Assembly (NCBI GenBank): GCA_963921195.1
Contig: OY992536.1
Coordinates: forward strand, 89,943,007 to 90,007,006
DNA: 64,000 nucleotides
Reading direction: 5' to 3'
DNA from: Pegoplata infirma
Lineage: Eukaryota > Arthropoda > Insecta > Diptera > Anthomyiidae
Shown here: piece after piece, positions 1 through 13,528 of the stretch
Layout: every line of letters begins with the position of its first letter
Position numbering within the stretch: position 1 is the stretch's first letter
Notes under the pieces: generated by a model
Database searches by the model: none
Told to the model about the DNA's origin: nothing
Seen by the model: the letters and a program-made list of their open reading frames with translations, nothing else
Translations under genes and position numbers: made by a program

Positions 1-93
1 ATACAATTGATAAATTCTGAAATACAATTGATTATTTCTGAAATACAATTGATAAATTCTGAAATACAATTGATAATTTCTGAAATACAATTG
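1..93. repeat. 21-bp tandem repeat (about 4.5 copies)
   Basis: A 21-bp unit that begins ATACAATTGATAAATTCTGA repeats about four and a half times from the window edge, with one- or two-base differences between copies. It may continue upstream of the window. I see no coding function. Confidence 0.85.
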
Positions 94-1677
94 GAAAAGG
101 TGTAGTAAAATAAACGAAACTTTTGTATATTTTACGAATGTGTGTTTTTGATTTAATAATAGATTCGGCAAAGTCAAATTTAATTTTATTTTAACTGTTT
201 ATTTAAAAAATGTTTCTTTAATTTTTTTTAGAAACAAAACAGTCCTTCATTGAAACATGTTTTATCTTGTCAAATTATTATATTGTATTCATTTCTTTAT
301 TAATTTTGTTATTTTTTTCGGAGTTATAATGCAATTAAAAATGAATTTATGTTTATAATCTCACGTTTTATACAAATGAGAAACGAAAAAAAACAGCAAT
401 TTGAATAAATTTAATAACTTTACTAAAAAAAGTGTTCAACGGTTGTTTTTTTTTATAATTTTTGTAGAAACCCCCAAATTATAAACATAAGCAAATAATC
501 AAAATATCGGCAATAACATTTTGTCGGAATAAAACCTTTATAAAAAAATATGCGTTTCGATTTAGTCATAAACCTGATAAAGTAATTAATTAAAATGCCG
601 AAGAATAAGGCAAAGAAGCTGAAGAAAAAATGATGCGCTGAGAGTCTCAACTTTAGACCGTAACTAATTTACTTGATTAAAAATTTAAATTTTTAAAAAA
701 TACTACTGTTTTTGAATTAATTAATATTAAATACATTTTTATAGTTTTTTTTTTTTTAATAGTTGTTTTATCTTTTTTTTTAAATGATGATTAAGCTTTT
801 AAAATATGTCAATAAAAGTATTTTTAATTTATGTTAATTTTTTGTAAAAATTATGGAATCACCAAAAATAGGCTAGTTAAATGTTTATGTTGTTCAGCCT
901 ATAAATATGCAACATTTTTTTATAGAAAATTAAAATGAATTCAAAATAAATAAACTAACTATGGGCCAGTATACACAATTTTGTATTTCTTACCTGTTTC
1001 TAGTGTTTATCATATTTATGACCTACTTTTCAAAAAAAAAAACTTTGTATTTTAAAAATAGTTTAGCACATGTAAATCTCATTTTTTTTTTTCTAAATAC
1101 AATGATTTCCTCAAGTGTCCTTTGGATTAAAATAAACAAAGAATATGTGTGTGTATAATTTCAAGACAAATACACTCCTTTTCTAAAGGCAGTTTTGTAA
1201 CCCTGGCAAGTTTATTTTTAACAACAACTTAATAAAAAAACAAATCTATTTTTAGACACTCGTGTAAAATACTTTCAATAGTTTTAGACTTCAACTTTTC
1301 TTTTATTTTTTTTTATTGTTGTTTATAATTCAAATGTGGTACATTCATACTTTAATTCAAACAACAAACTTTATTACTAACAAACAAAAAACTAGGTTAT
1401 AAACTTTATACAATGACATGCCAAATGCATGCATAAACATGCATTGCATACGAAATAAAAAATACGGTTACAGAGATTTAAAGGAATTTATTTGTATACG
1501 AATTAACCCTAGGATAGGTGACTTATACCCTGTTCTCACGAACAGCTAAAAACTGTTTTTTTGCGACATTTGTTCTAATTTGAAAAGAAGTGTTCATACG
1601 TAATTTGACTCATTTTATTTTGGTTTTTATGTTTTTATTTTGAGATTTGCATTATCAGCAGATAAACATGCATACTA
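94..1677. other. A+T-rich DNA, no gene recognised
   Basis: Long A and T runs with short chance reading frames of low complexity. None has a recognisable domain or biased composition that suggests a protein. A 12-codon mini-ORF at 595-633 (MPKNKAKKLKKK) is slightly richer in G+C than its surroundings but I do not support it as a gene. Confidence 0.6.
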
Positions 1678-2340
1678 CACTGATAGAAATTTGTACATGA
1701 CAATAATGAAAATCTACATTAATGTTATGAAAAATGGCGTTAAAAAGGAACCTATGTAGGGCTTCATTGAATTAATGAAATAGGTATCATAAAATGTAAT
1801 TGCAAGAACAAGTTTCATTAAATTAATGAAAATTGTTCATACAAAATATAAATTGTATTTATGAAAATTTTTTATTTCTTTAATGAAAAAAGTAGTTAAT
1901 TCTTATGAAATACTTTCATTGAATAAATCCTACTTTTTATTTTTGAAATGAAATACTTTCATTCAATAAATGCTACTTTTATTTTTAAAATGAAATATAT
2001 TTATGAAATTGTAAAGATCTTTTTATAAAATTAAAAATAAAAATGGTTTTCACTTTGTTTTCTCGCACAAAATTTTACTCCAACCTTAAATTGTAATACG
2101 TAATTAAAACCACGAACTAATATAAGACAGCACGAATTTGGTAAATATAAAAATAATAATTTTCTTCTTTCCAAATTTCGTAAAAAAGTCTGAAAAAATC
2201 ACAAAATCACCAAGTAAAAAAAAACACTTTCACATATTTTTTATTTTATCTATAGATTTCACTCAGTTTTCTCACACAAAATTTTACTTAACATTTACTT
2301 TTAATTCATAAGTAAAACCACGAAGTAAAACAAAAAAAAA

Positions 2341-4135
<1,795 letters not shown>

Positions 4136-4368
4136 ATCACGCTGTGATCAGACGCGACACGACAGGTGTCAAAAAACAGCAAATTTTGTAAATAAAACTT
4201 AATGAAATTTTTTAATGAAACTACGAAATCTAATGAATCAAAATTAATGAAAATCTTGTATTATATGTATGAAATTTCATTCAGCATATGAAATATTTCA
4301 TTGTTGTAATGAAACAACGTTAATGAATTCCATTCATTAGCGATATGAAGCGTTTTTTTATCAGTGTA

Positions 4369-4746
4369 GGGATATAACTTTTGAAAAATTGTTGAAAATT
4401 TCAAATCGGTATAGAGCATGAAAAACTATGAAGACTGGCGGTTTCTCCTTTTCGCTGGCTTATATGTATATGTATACTTATTTCTTGAAAAAAACAAATT
4501 ACAACATCAATATAAATATAAAAACAAAAATTTTTCTTTGGTTTCGATATTTTTTCTTGTTAAAAATGTCATTTTCCTACCAAATATCCAGAAAAAAAGG
4601 AAAAACGGACGCACAGTGGGACAATATGGACTTTTTTGATATTTTTATGTAGGTCGAAATATTTAACTGATTTTAAATATGCTGCTTGTAGTGTATTTTT
4701 TAGCGTTTAACAGCAAAAAAAGTAAAAACATTATAAATTTTAATAA
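4369..4746. other. A+T-rich spacer, no gene recognised
   Basis: Sequence between two mobile elements. Two overlapping short frames occur at 4418-4652, but both are low-complexity Lys/Asn/Phe-rich translations with no recognisable domain. Confidence 0.5.
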
Positions 4747-5991
4747 CACTGTGCTACAGTGAAAAAATACTTCTGATGTGACATAGTAAAGGTTTTTGGT
4801 CTTGTCAAATAGATCACAAAAATACCCATTAAACTTGCCAGACACCCTCAAATTTTTGAGTTATTGTCAAAAAACGTTTTTTTGGGACTTTTCTCACTAA
4901 ACCTTGAGTAATTCAGAAAATTTTCAACCGATTTTAAATTTTGAAACTGTTTTTGATAGAAGAAAGATGGGGCTTTCCATGTGTTTAAATTGGTCCACAC
5001 ATATAAGAAAGATATCTCCTGATTTTTTCTAAAAAATCTTTTTTTTTTTGTTATTTTTAGAAAAATTTTGGAGTTTATCGATTTTTTTCTGCTGTAGTTC
5101 GTTTAACAAGCTTTATATTTATAAACGTATTTTTAAAGAAAATTTAATTTTGAATACGATAAGCTTTATCCCGAAAAAATCGGATAACAATTGACCGACT
5201 TGTGATAATTTTTCTTAAAAAGAAAATTAAGATTTTGCAGGAAATCCCGTTCAGATAACACAGGAAAAAAAAAATAAATTTATCATAAGGGGTCATGTAC
5301 AATATTTTTAAAGGTTTTTGGCGCTCTGAATCCGAATCTGGCCTTTAAATTGCTCTATCTCGTCATGTTTTTGAGATATTTAACATAAATGGATATATCA
5401 AAAACTCAATAAGATTGCGCAATTGCAAGGTCAAATTCGAATTCAGGAGGCCAAAAACCTTTAAAAAAATGATACGCGAGCTCTCAGTATGTTCGTTTAT
5501 TTTTTTATTGTTTTAGCAAAATTTTCTTTTTTAGAAAAATTATCACAACTCTCGATTTTTTCGGCATAAAACTCATCGTATTCACAATTATATTTTCCTT
5601 AGGAATATGTTTATAAATATAAATGTTGTTGAACGAACTATAGCCGAAAAAATAGATAAACTCAAAAAATTTTCAAAAAGTAACAAGAAAATAGATATGG
5701 TTGAAAAAATCAAGACATATCTTTTTATATGTATAGATTAATTCACACACATGAAAAGCAATATCCTTCTTCTATCCAAAACATTTGAAAAATCGGTAGA
5801 AAAATGTTTACGTTAACTACACCTGTTTTTGTGAGAAAAGTCCCAAAAAATCGTTTTTTTACAATAACTTTAAAATTTGAGGGTGTCTGGCAAGTTTGAT
5901 GGGCATTTTTGTTATCTTTTCGACAAGACCTACAACCTTAACTACCTCATTTCGAAAGTATATTCGATTTTGTATTTTTTGTAGCACAGTG
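4747..5991. mobile_element. Long-arm foldback element with TAA duplication, copy 1
   Basis: The ends are CACTGTGCTACA and TGTAGCACAGTG, each flanked by TAA (4744-4746 and 5992-5994). The arms extend several hundred bases: the block with CTTGCCAGACACCCTCAAAT near 4836 reappears inverted near 5877, and the TATATTTATAAACGTATT block near 5112 is inverted near 5600. No open reading frame of note is present. A second copy with the same ends and the same TAA flanks lies at 36475-37761. A 3-bp TAA/TTA duplication fits PIF/Harbinger-type transposition; that assignment is inference. Confidence 0.75.
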
Positions 5992-6245
5992 TAATATGCA
6001 TGAAAAAAATTTAATTAAAATTTTTTTTCTGGATAGGGTTTAAGGGTTGGAAAAATTAGTTGATTACTGAATTAAAACTATTGGACCATTTTTAAAATTT
6101 TTAATGTTTGAACTTAAAAAAAATCGACTAAGAAATATTTTTAAAAAGTTTTCCGAAAAATGTCGAAAAAAAATAATTTCAATTTCCAGATTGACCCTTG
6201 TAACACATTTAATATTTACTCAATCTGGATGCTATCGAGCTTAAA

Positions 6246-6521
6246 TAAAAAATTTCAAAGAGCTGTTTTTTTACTCATAGTCAAATTGGACTTTTTTTTA
6301 CTTATGAAAAAATAATTTTTTCCCTCTTAGGAACAACGACGAGAACGTGGTGAAATGTCTGGTCCGATTTTTTTTTATTTTTTTTTTTATTGGGATCAGA
6401 CATTTCACCACGTCCTTATCGTTGTTCCTGGGTTAAGCTGAGAGTGAAAAAAATTTTATTTCATAAGTAAAAAAAAGTCCAATTTGACTATGAGCAAAAA
6501 AACAGCTCTTTGAAATTTTTT
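6246..6521. repeat. Inverted repeat (foldback), arms of about 130 bp
   Basis: The left arm (from AAATTTCAAAGAGCTGTTTT, through GGAACAACGACGAGAACG to ACATTTC motifs) is repeated in inverse orientation on the right, ending in AACAGCTCTTTGAAATTTTT. A short T-rich spacer separates the arms near 6370-6390. It could be a small palindromic MITE; I found no clear target duplication. Confidence 0.75.
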
Positions 6522-6619
6522 GGGCACTGGTTCAACAAGGGTAAAAGATGGTTTTTAAGAAAACTTTGAATAAATGTATAATTGATCATTATTTGAAGAC
6601 ATACACAATTTTAGAGTAA

Positions 6620-7015
6620 CACTCAAAAAATTATGTAGGTAAATTCCAGTGAATATTCACTTAAAACAAATGAACTTTTATTTAAAAACCATTCCAGTGT
6701 TTTTTCTTTTAAAATAAAAACATAAACAGTCAATTTTAAATGTTAATTTAATGACTTACCAAAACATTAAAAAACTAGTGAATATTCAGTTATTTTGTAT
6801 TGAAAAACAGTAAAACTATAGAAGAAATTTTTTACTGCCGAAATTAAATGTAACAGAAAATTCGTTTTTAATACAGTAAATTATTTTTTTTAAACTACAG
6901 AAACAGTAGAAAATAAGAAGTCCATAATAAAATTAATGATTTTTCTTTTAAAATAACTTTACTGCTTACTTTTTAAAATAACCTACAAACAGTTAATGAC
7001 ATAATTTTCTTAGTG
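6620..7015. mobile_element. Small TIR element (MITE-like)
   Basis: The left end CACTCAAAAAATTATGT matches the inverse of the right end ACATAATTTTCTTAGTG. The interior has repeated ATTTTAAATG/ACAGTAAA-like motifs and no ORF. TA lies next to the right end; the left flank is TAA, so the duplication is not exact. The CACTC ends resemble those of the elements at 21237, 25245 and 59207. Confidence 0.6.
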
Positions 7016-7017
7016 TA

Positions 7018-7726
7018 GGAATTTTCAAAAATTTAACAACTTTTTCCTGAAATTTCATTGGGGAAAACTTTTAACCGCGTGCCGGCAAGGGAAAACGTTG
7101 TCCAAAAAGCCTATTATTTTATATCAGAGTAATTATGGTAAAAAACAACCATTTGTAAATGCCTGTTGGTTAATTTTGAGTAAAATGTTGCCTACAGCTA
7201 TAAATTAGACAACAATTTTGATAAAAACACATTTTTTTGAAATCCGGTAAATTCAAATTGCTCCACAGACTAACTGGATGAAGGAATTTAACCAAGACTT
7301 TTTTTGAACATTCCTTGAGATGTATTCAATGAAATCAAATGAATAAACTAATATATTTTGAAATTCTGTTTCATTAAATTTTTAAAATTGTAAAAAAGTA
7401 GTTTTGAGCTCCGTGTTAAAAATGTGCGTTTTTTTGGACTCACTTTTGGGTGGGTTATCGATATCCAAAAAAAATATAAAAAAAATTCTGAATATTTACG
7501 AATAAATGCTGTACAAAAATTTTTTATTTTTTTAAATTTTTTTTTTTAGTTTTTTAATAATTAATTATGTCCATTTTTCAAAAACCCCACTTTTGACCCG
7601 CGATGCACGAACAGAAGACATGGACCGATTTTTTTGGTTTTAAAATGCTTGTATTTACTTCAATTAACTTTTCCGCACTATTAATAGTTGATCTGAGCAC
7701 TTCATTGGAATACGCACCACCCTATT
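7018..7726. other. A+T-rich DNA, no gene recognised
   Basis: The stretch holds homopolymer runs and one short frame at 7603-7809 that extends into the adjacent foldback arm. I recognise no domain and no element boundary. Confidence 0.5.
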
Positions 7727-10073
7727 GTATATGGGGCATTCCATGTCAAATCGGACACTTTCAACAATTTTTTTTTTTTAGATTTTCCCAATTTGTTTAT
7801 AGTTTTTAGTACCCTTCGAAAACTCCTTCGTGGTAAATTTTCAGATTTTTTTGATGACCCGTTCAAAAGATATCGAATTTTTAAAAATTGGTAGTTCGTT
7901 CCTTTACTCAAACTTCTTTTACTCATAACTTCTTCCAATAATGGTCCAAATTTCATTTTTTTTTTCAAAATTTTTATTTTTTACGTACTTTTAAAAAAAA
8001 AAAATCCCAAAAAATTCTTAAAAGCGCTCTAGTATGCGATTTTTAAGTTTTAAAAATTAGATCTCATTTTTGAAAATGTTTGTACTCTTCGATTTTTTTC
8101 AGGGTTGGCAACCGATACCCAGCTAGAATAACGGTATTTGGCTATTGTACCGCAACCAATAAAGATATAGACATTTTCAAAAGCGATTATGAAAGCTGAT
8201 GAAATTTCTAGTATTTTAAATGTGTCACTTCGTGTTTCTACCGGTTCGTTTTAGGTATATAACCCAATACCGTTATAATACCGTTTCAAACGGTATTATA
8301 AAGGTATTTACCTATATTTCGCAAACGAACCGGTAGAAACACGAAGTAACACATTTAAAATATTAGAAATTTCATCAGCTTTCATAATCGCTTTTGAAAA
8401 TGTCCATATCTTTATTACTTGCGGTACAATAGCCAAATACCGTTATTCTAGCTGGGTTTCGGTTGCCAACCCTGATTTTTTTTAATTTTTTTTGTGTAAA
8501 ACTTCTATCGATTCTACAAGTTTTTTGCCCAGTACGATCGTGGGATGTCGATTATTACTATTTTTTTAAATTTTTTGAAAAAATTGTATTTTAATTTTCT
8601 AATCTTAAAATCATTTATACTGCTCCAATGGTGCGTCATAGAGCGGTCATTTCCAAGACCGACCCCCATTAATTTTTACATCTTAACATTTCTTCGACAC
8701 AAACTAATATCCTATCTCTAATTTCTAAAGGGGCTCCTACACAAAATTTCATTTTTTTAAATTTGCTCCAACTGCTCTAACTGCCCTAAGAGTACCCTTA
8801 GAGCAATCAAATGTATGACCGACCTACAATATTTTTGTAGTCCAAATATTTTCTCTGAACACACCTACCCCATATCTTTAACTATTAATGTGGTCCCCAT
8901 ACAATTTTTTTTTATTTTGTGTAAATTTGTTTTATTTAATCAGCTTCTACCTGTCCAATGGTGCTTCTGAGAGGGGTCATTAGTGAGACCGACCCCCATT
9001 TATTTTTACCCCCAACATTTCTTTTAAAAACATATTTACGCCCTATCTCCACTCCCTAAGTAGGCTCCATACAAATTACAGTTGGAGCAAATTTTTTAAA
9101 AATTTAATTTTGAATGGAATCCCACTTGGGAGTGAAGATAGGGCGTAGGTATGTTTTACAAAAATGTTGAAGGGTAAAGATAAATAGGGATCGGTCTTAC
9201 TAATGACCCCTCTCGGAAGCACCATTGTATCGGTAGAAGCTGATTAAATAAAACAAATTTACAAAAAATAAAAAAAATTGTATGGGGACCACCTTAACAA
9301 TTAGAGATAGAGGTAGGTGTGTTCAGAGAAAATGTTTGGACTAAAAAAATATTGTGGGTCGTTCATACAATTTGTTGCTCTAAAGGCACTATTACGGCAG
9401 TTAGAGCAGTTGGAGCAAATTTAAAAAAATGTCATTATGTGTGGGAGCCCCCTTAGAAATTGGAGATAGGATATTATTTTGTTCCGAAGAAATGTTTAGA
9501 TTTAAAAATTAATGGGGGTAAGTCTTGGAAATAACCCCTCTATGACGCGCCATTGGAGCAGTAGAAATGATTTTAAGATTGGAAAATTACAATAAATTTT
9601 TTTTTAAAAATTTAAAAACATAGTAATAATCGTTATCCCACGATCCTACTGGGCAAAAAATTTGTAGAATCGAAAGAAGTTGTACACAAAAAAATTTCAA
9701 AAAAATCGAAGAGTACAAACATTTTCAAAAATGAGATTTAAATTTAAAAACTTAAAAATCGCATACTAGAGCGCTTTTAAGAATATTTTGGGATTTTTTT
9801 TTTTTAAAGTACGCAAAAAAACAAAATTTTTGAAAAAAACAATTTGAAATTTGGACCATTATTGAAGAAGTTATGAGTAAAAGAAGTTTGAGTAAAGGGA
9901 CAAACTACCAAATTTTAAAAATTCGATATCTTTTGAACGGGTCATCAAAAAAATCTGAAAATTTACCACGAAGGGGTTTTCGAAGGGTACTAAAAACTGT
10001 AAATAAATTGGGAAAATCTAAAAAAAAAAATTTTCAAAGTGTCCGATTTCACATGGAATGCCCCATATATATT
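7727..10073. mobile_element. Long-arm foldback element (GGGGCATTCCATG family), largest copy
   Basis: The ends read TATGGGGCATTCCATGTC and ACATGGAATGCCCCATA, and the arms stay complementary for roughly 950 bp each once the nested insertion (8100-8474) is removed. Matching blocks include AGTACCCTTCGAAAACTCCT with its inverse near 9970, and the GACCGACCCCCATT blocks near 8660 and 9000 with inverses near 9500 and 9185. The centre lies near 9090-9120. Open frames in the arms (SKRSLSKGTNYQ... type) recur in other copies because the arm itself is shared. No transposase is visible. Shorter relatives lie at 46110-46492, 51857-52577 and 53238-54367. Confidence 0.85.
8100..8474. mobile_element. Palindromic hAT-type MITE nested in a foldback arm
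   Basis: The 375-bp element begins CAGGGTTGGCAACC and ends GGTTGCCAACCCTG. Its arms (ACCCAGCTAGAATAACGG, GGCTATTGTACCGCAA and on) are almost entirely complementary up to a centre near 8290. It is flanked by ATTTTTTT at 8092-8099 and 8475-8482, an 8-bp duplication. CAGGG ends plus an 8-bp duplication are the known signature of hAT transposition. The duplicated site is T-rich, so chance similarity contributes somewhat. It interrupts only the left arm of the 7727-10073 foldback, so it inserted after the foldback formed. Confidence 0.85.
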
Positions 10074-10571
10074 ATTGATTGGTTTCGTCTGTGGAAAGCA
10101 CAATGCAGTACAAGCCAAAAGAGCTAGACTCTTCAATATTGCCACAAATATTTCTCATGATCATCGGCTGGTTAAGTTTGTAAACGGTCAAAGTCGGACC
10201 AGGGAGAAAAACTTTCCCCTTGAAGAACTAAAACAACTCAAAAAAAAAATAAAAAGGTTTTAACATGTTTTTTGTACATTTGTTTAAAAAATTAAACATT
10301 TTAACGCCTTAAGAAAATATCTTAGAATCTTAAATATTTCTCTACACCAAAATGTGCAGAATTTTAGAATTTAATTTTTTTTTATAAAAATCAAATCTTT
10401 TACACCTCTGCCTTTTCTTCATGTTTGATTATGCATTTACAAATCAATCTCCAGTCATGCATATTTTCTTCATGGAAAATGTTTCCTTATATTTTTTTCT
10501 CATATATGTATAATTCTTACAACATATTGCGGTTCTATAAGGCAAATTATAGTGTTTTTTGTTTTTATTTT
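10074..10571. other. A+T-rich spacer, no gene recognised
   Basis: No motif or element boundary is recognised between the foldback and the CTAG-type repeat. Short frames at 10039-10263 and 10425-10607 have no recognisable features. Confidence 0.5.
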
Positions 10572-12949
10572 ATACTAGCAGAGTACCCGGCGTTGCCCGA
10601 GGAATAAAAATTCGAAATTTTAATCAATAATTATGAAATTTGTGTTAATTTTTTTTTCTAAGAACAATTAAAAAAATCTATTTTTATTGAACAAAATTGA
10701 CACATTGAAGAAAATTGTTTTCCCCAAAATCGAATGTTAAAAATTTTATTAATCTTTGTAAAGGTATCAAAGTATTTTGGTTTGGATTGGATATTTTATT
10801 TTAATAAAAATTTATTTCCACGGTTAATATTTTTCAGAACAGAAAATATTTTTATTATTTTGAACATAAGTAGTAAAGATTTTTCAAAAGGGAATGTCTC
10901 AAATCCTTAAAATATTTCTATTATCAAAGAAAAATTTTAACACGGAATGTGTTAAACTGAGACTTGTCAAGTTGACCCCAGTGTTTTTGTTAACTTGACC
11001 CTACGTATGTGGATCATTCTCCCATCAGACCTTTAAGTTATCTGGAAGGGGAAAAGTAAAAAAAACAAAATATTGTTATGTATTCATTTCTGAATTATTT
11101 TGATTTAATGCCTTTTAATTCAAAAACCCCCATGATATTTAGTTGTTCAAACCCAATGGTTCTTTTTGGTCTATAAATCTTATGTTTAAACTTTTAGACA
11201 AATCTGACAAAATTAACCTGTGCCTTTGGGTGGTTAAATTTTTGACCAAAAAAAAAAAATTTTGCCATACAAACTAATTTTTTTTTCAACTTTTTAATTT
11301 ATTTATTTTTTTTAATAATGCTTTATTTGATTAAGCTTAATAATGACTAAAAATTTCATTTTGGAGGGATAACCCCTTCCTCTTCAAAATTTGCTTCGAA
11401 AAAAAATGTAGGTTGTTGGAGTCCTACTCTAAGAATTTTTAATTTTTTTTTTTTCTTAATTTTGACTTGAAAGGATTTTAGCTGAGATGTATTCACATAA
11501 AAATATTATTCTTATCTGTGGCATTTTTATCGTGTTCTTAAATGTATAAAAAAATTATGAAAAATGCCTTTACACTTTTTTCAAATTTTATGTATTGTCA
11601 AAAAAAATTAATTTTGTAGATAGCCTGGCAAATTATCGTTCGTTTTGGTGTAAAAGCTATATGTTAAAATTTTTAGCCAAATCGGACAATTTTAACCCGT
11701 GCCTCTGGGTGGTTTAAATTTTTTGTGAAAATAGAAAAAAAAATTTAGGGTTAAACTTTTGCACTTCAGCGGCACATGTTAAAATTGTCCGATTTGGCTA
11801 AAAATTTAAATATAGAGTTCTTAGGCAAAAAGCAACCATAATTTGCCCAGCATTTGACGAAATTCGACAAAAGCCATTTTTTGTGATAATAAAATGTGAG
11901 AAAGGTAAAAAGTGAATTTTTTGCTATATTTTAGAACGTGATAAAGACGTTACAAAAAGAAATAAGATTTTTGTGTTGATATGTATCATTAAGAGCAACA
12001 TCTCAAAGAAAAATTCTTTCGAGTCAAAAGTTTTGACTCAAAACTAAATAATTTTTTTTTTTATTTTTTAGAGTATGACTGCAACGGCCCTAAATTTTTT
12101 TTCGGAGTCAATTTTGAAGCGTTTATTCCACGAAAATTAAAGTAAAGTAAAATAGTAATTAAAAAAAAAATAAAAAATCGAAAAAAAATGTTGTTTGGTT
12201 TGTATGGAAAAAACGGTCTAGTTTTGTCCGATTTGGCTAAAAATTTTAACATAGAGTTTTTAGACCAAAACTAACCATAATTTGCCCGGCGATCGACAAA
12301 ATTCGAAAAAAGTCATTGTTCGTGCCACCCTAATATACATAAATGGAATATCGGTAGTCAAAATTGAATTCGATCGACATAACTGGTTTTAAACTGAAAA
12401 CTTTTTTATTAAACGTTTGGCTGTAAAAACATCAATTTACAGTTAATTCTCTTCTTCCAAAAAATCTTCTTCCAAAAAGTTGTCCCAAACATTCGGTTTT
12501 TTAAATGTTCAGGACGTAAATAAATTCTTTCGAATAGTGTTTTTTATTTTAAATTTGAAATATCGAACCGTGAGTTTTATAATATATGAGGTACAGATCC
12601 CCGAACAGTGATAAAACTGAATGCCCAAGGCGTGTTAATGAACTAATTTAAAAAACTGAAAAGGCTAAGTTGTTTGTTAAAAAAAGAGCTTTCCAATAGT
12701 GCCATTCACATTAAAATCTGACTTATTGTGTCTTTTTAAAAGCGGAAAAACTGATTTTTTTTCATATTTTGGCATTTTCAAAAGTCCCTTTTAAACGATA
12801 TCAAAACATTCTACTTATAGCCTATAATCTTAGTTGGAATGAAAGCTTTATTATGGTTTTTATCTCATCAAAATCGGTTCAGTAGTTTCTTCAAACACCG
12901 GTGACAAAGAAAATTTTCGCGAAAAGTGCGTTTTATAATATAGTATAGA
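10572..12949. mobile_element. Unclassified interspersed repeat with CTAG start and TATAGAT end
   Basis: The left end TACTAGCAGAGTACCCGG then GTTGCCCGAGG, and the right end TTATAATATAGTATAGAT, match a form common in insect interspersed repeats, as does the AAATCGGTTCAGTAGTTTC phrase near 12869. Inside, a block with AATCGGACAATTTTAACCCG near 11680 recurs inverted near 11780 and 12225, so foldback material is nested in it. No protein-coding frame is recognised. The element class is not certain; it could be a LINE tail or a Helitron-like non-autonomous repeat. Confidence 0.45.
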
Positions 12950-13346
12950 TTCTTGGAAAGGAAAGGCTTTTTCTGACGTTTCATTTACGTCGTTAATGTC
13001 CTTTTTAACGCTATGGGTAATTTAGTACAACTTTAGGTCAATGGTGTTTGTAGTTTAAGGTTAGTGAACTTTTAAAAACAAACATGCAACAACTTTTGTA
13101 TGAACTTTTCAGTAAAATGTGTATTTTAAATATATATAAAGTTAAAATGCATGTAAATGAATAGTTACTTTTATAATTAAGTGTATACTATTGTAAGTTG
13201 ACAAATTGTTTAAATAGTTTTTTATAAAAAAGTATTTACATACAATTTTTTAAAAAAAAATATTGACAAATCATATACTAAATTGACATAACCGAGACGT
13301 GTGACTATGCATATAACCGAGACGTGTGTAGCGTAACAGACCAAGT

Positions 13347-13420
13347 CCTCTGGTGAGAATCGAACCCACGACCCCCAGACTCATCGGCTAGCACGCTACC
13401 AATTAGCCTACTGGGGCACG
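13347..13420 (-). other. tRNA-like module (Pol III A and B box-like)
   Basis: Read on the minus strand, the 74-nt stretch has an A box-like TAGGCTAATTGGTAGCG and a B box-like GGGTTCGATTCTC at tRNA spacing. A 5-bp T stem (GTGGG with CTCAC) closes a 7-nt TTCGATT loop. The acceptor stem and D stem do not pair well, so a working tRNA is unlikely. A tRNA-derived SINE head or tRNA pseudogene is the likelier reading. Just outside it, CATAACCGAGACGTGTG occurs twice in tandem. Confidence 0.6.
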
Positions 13421-13471
13421 ATTAAAAAAATATATATATTTTTTTATTAAAACTTTAAACACATTATTGTC

Positions 13472-13524
13472 AAATTATTGTTTTTCTGTAAAGACAGTCG
13501 AGCTCAGGCTCTAATTATAATTAT
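13472..13524 (+). repeat. 53-bp exact direct repeat, copy 1
   Basis: Starts AAATTATTGTTTTTCTG and contains CAGTCGAGCTCAGGCTC. It is identical base for base to 14976-15028. A foldback (13529-14388) lies immediately downstream of this copy; sequence resembling what follows copy 2 resumes after that foldback. Confidence 0.9.
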
Positions 13525-13528
13525 CGTG

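Noticed and set aside
595..633. Mini-ORF MPKNKAKKLKKK, reminiscent of the N terminus of eIF1A (MPKNK...)
   Set aside because: Only 12 codons followed by a stop, with no continuing homology or splice context that I can recognise.
13347..13420. Functional tRNA gene
   Set aside because: The T arm is good, but the acceptor and D stems do not pair; better described as tRNA-like.
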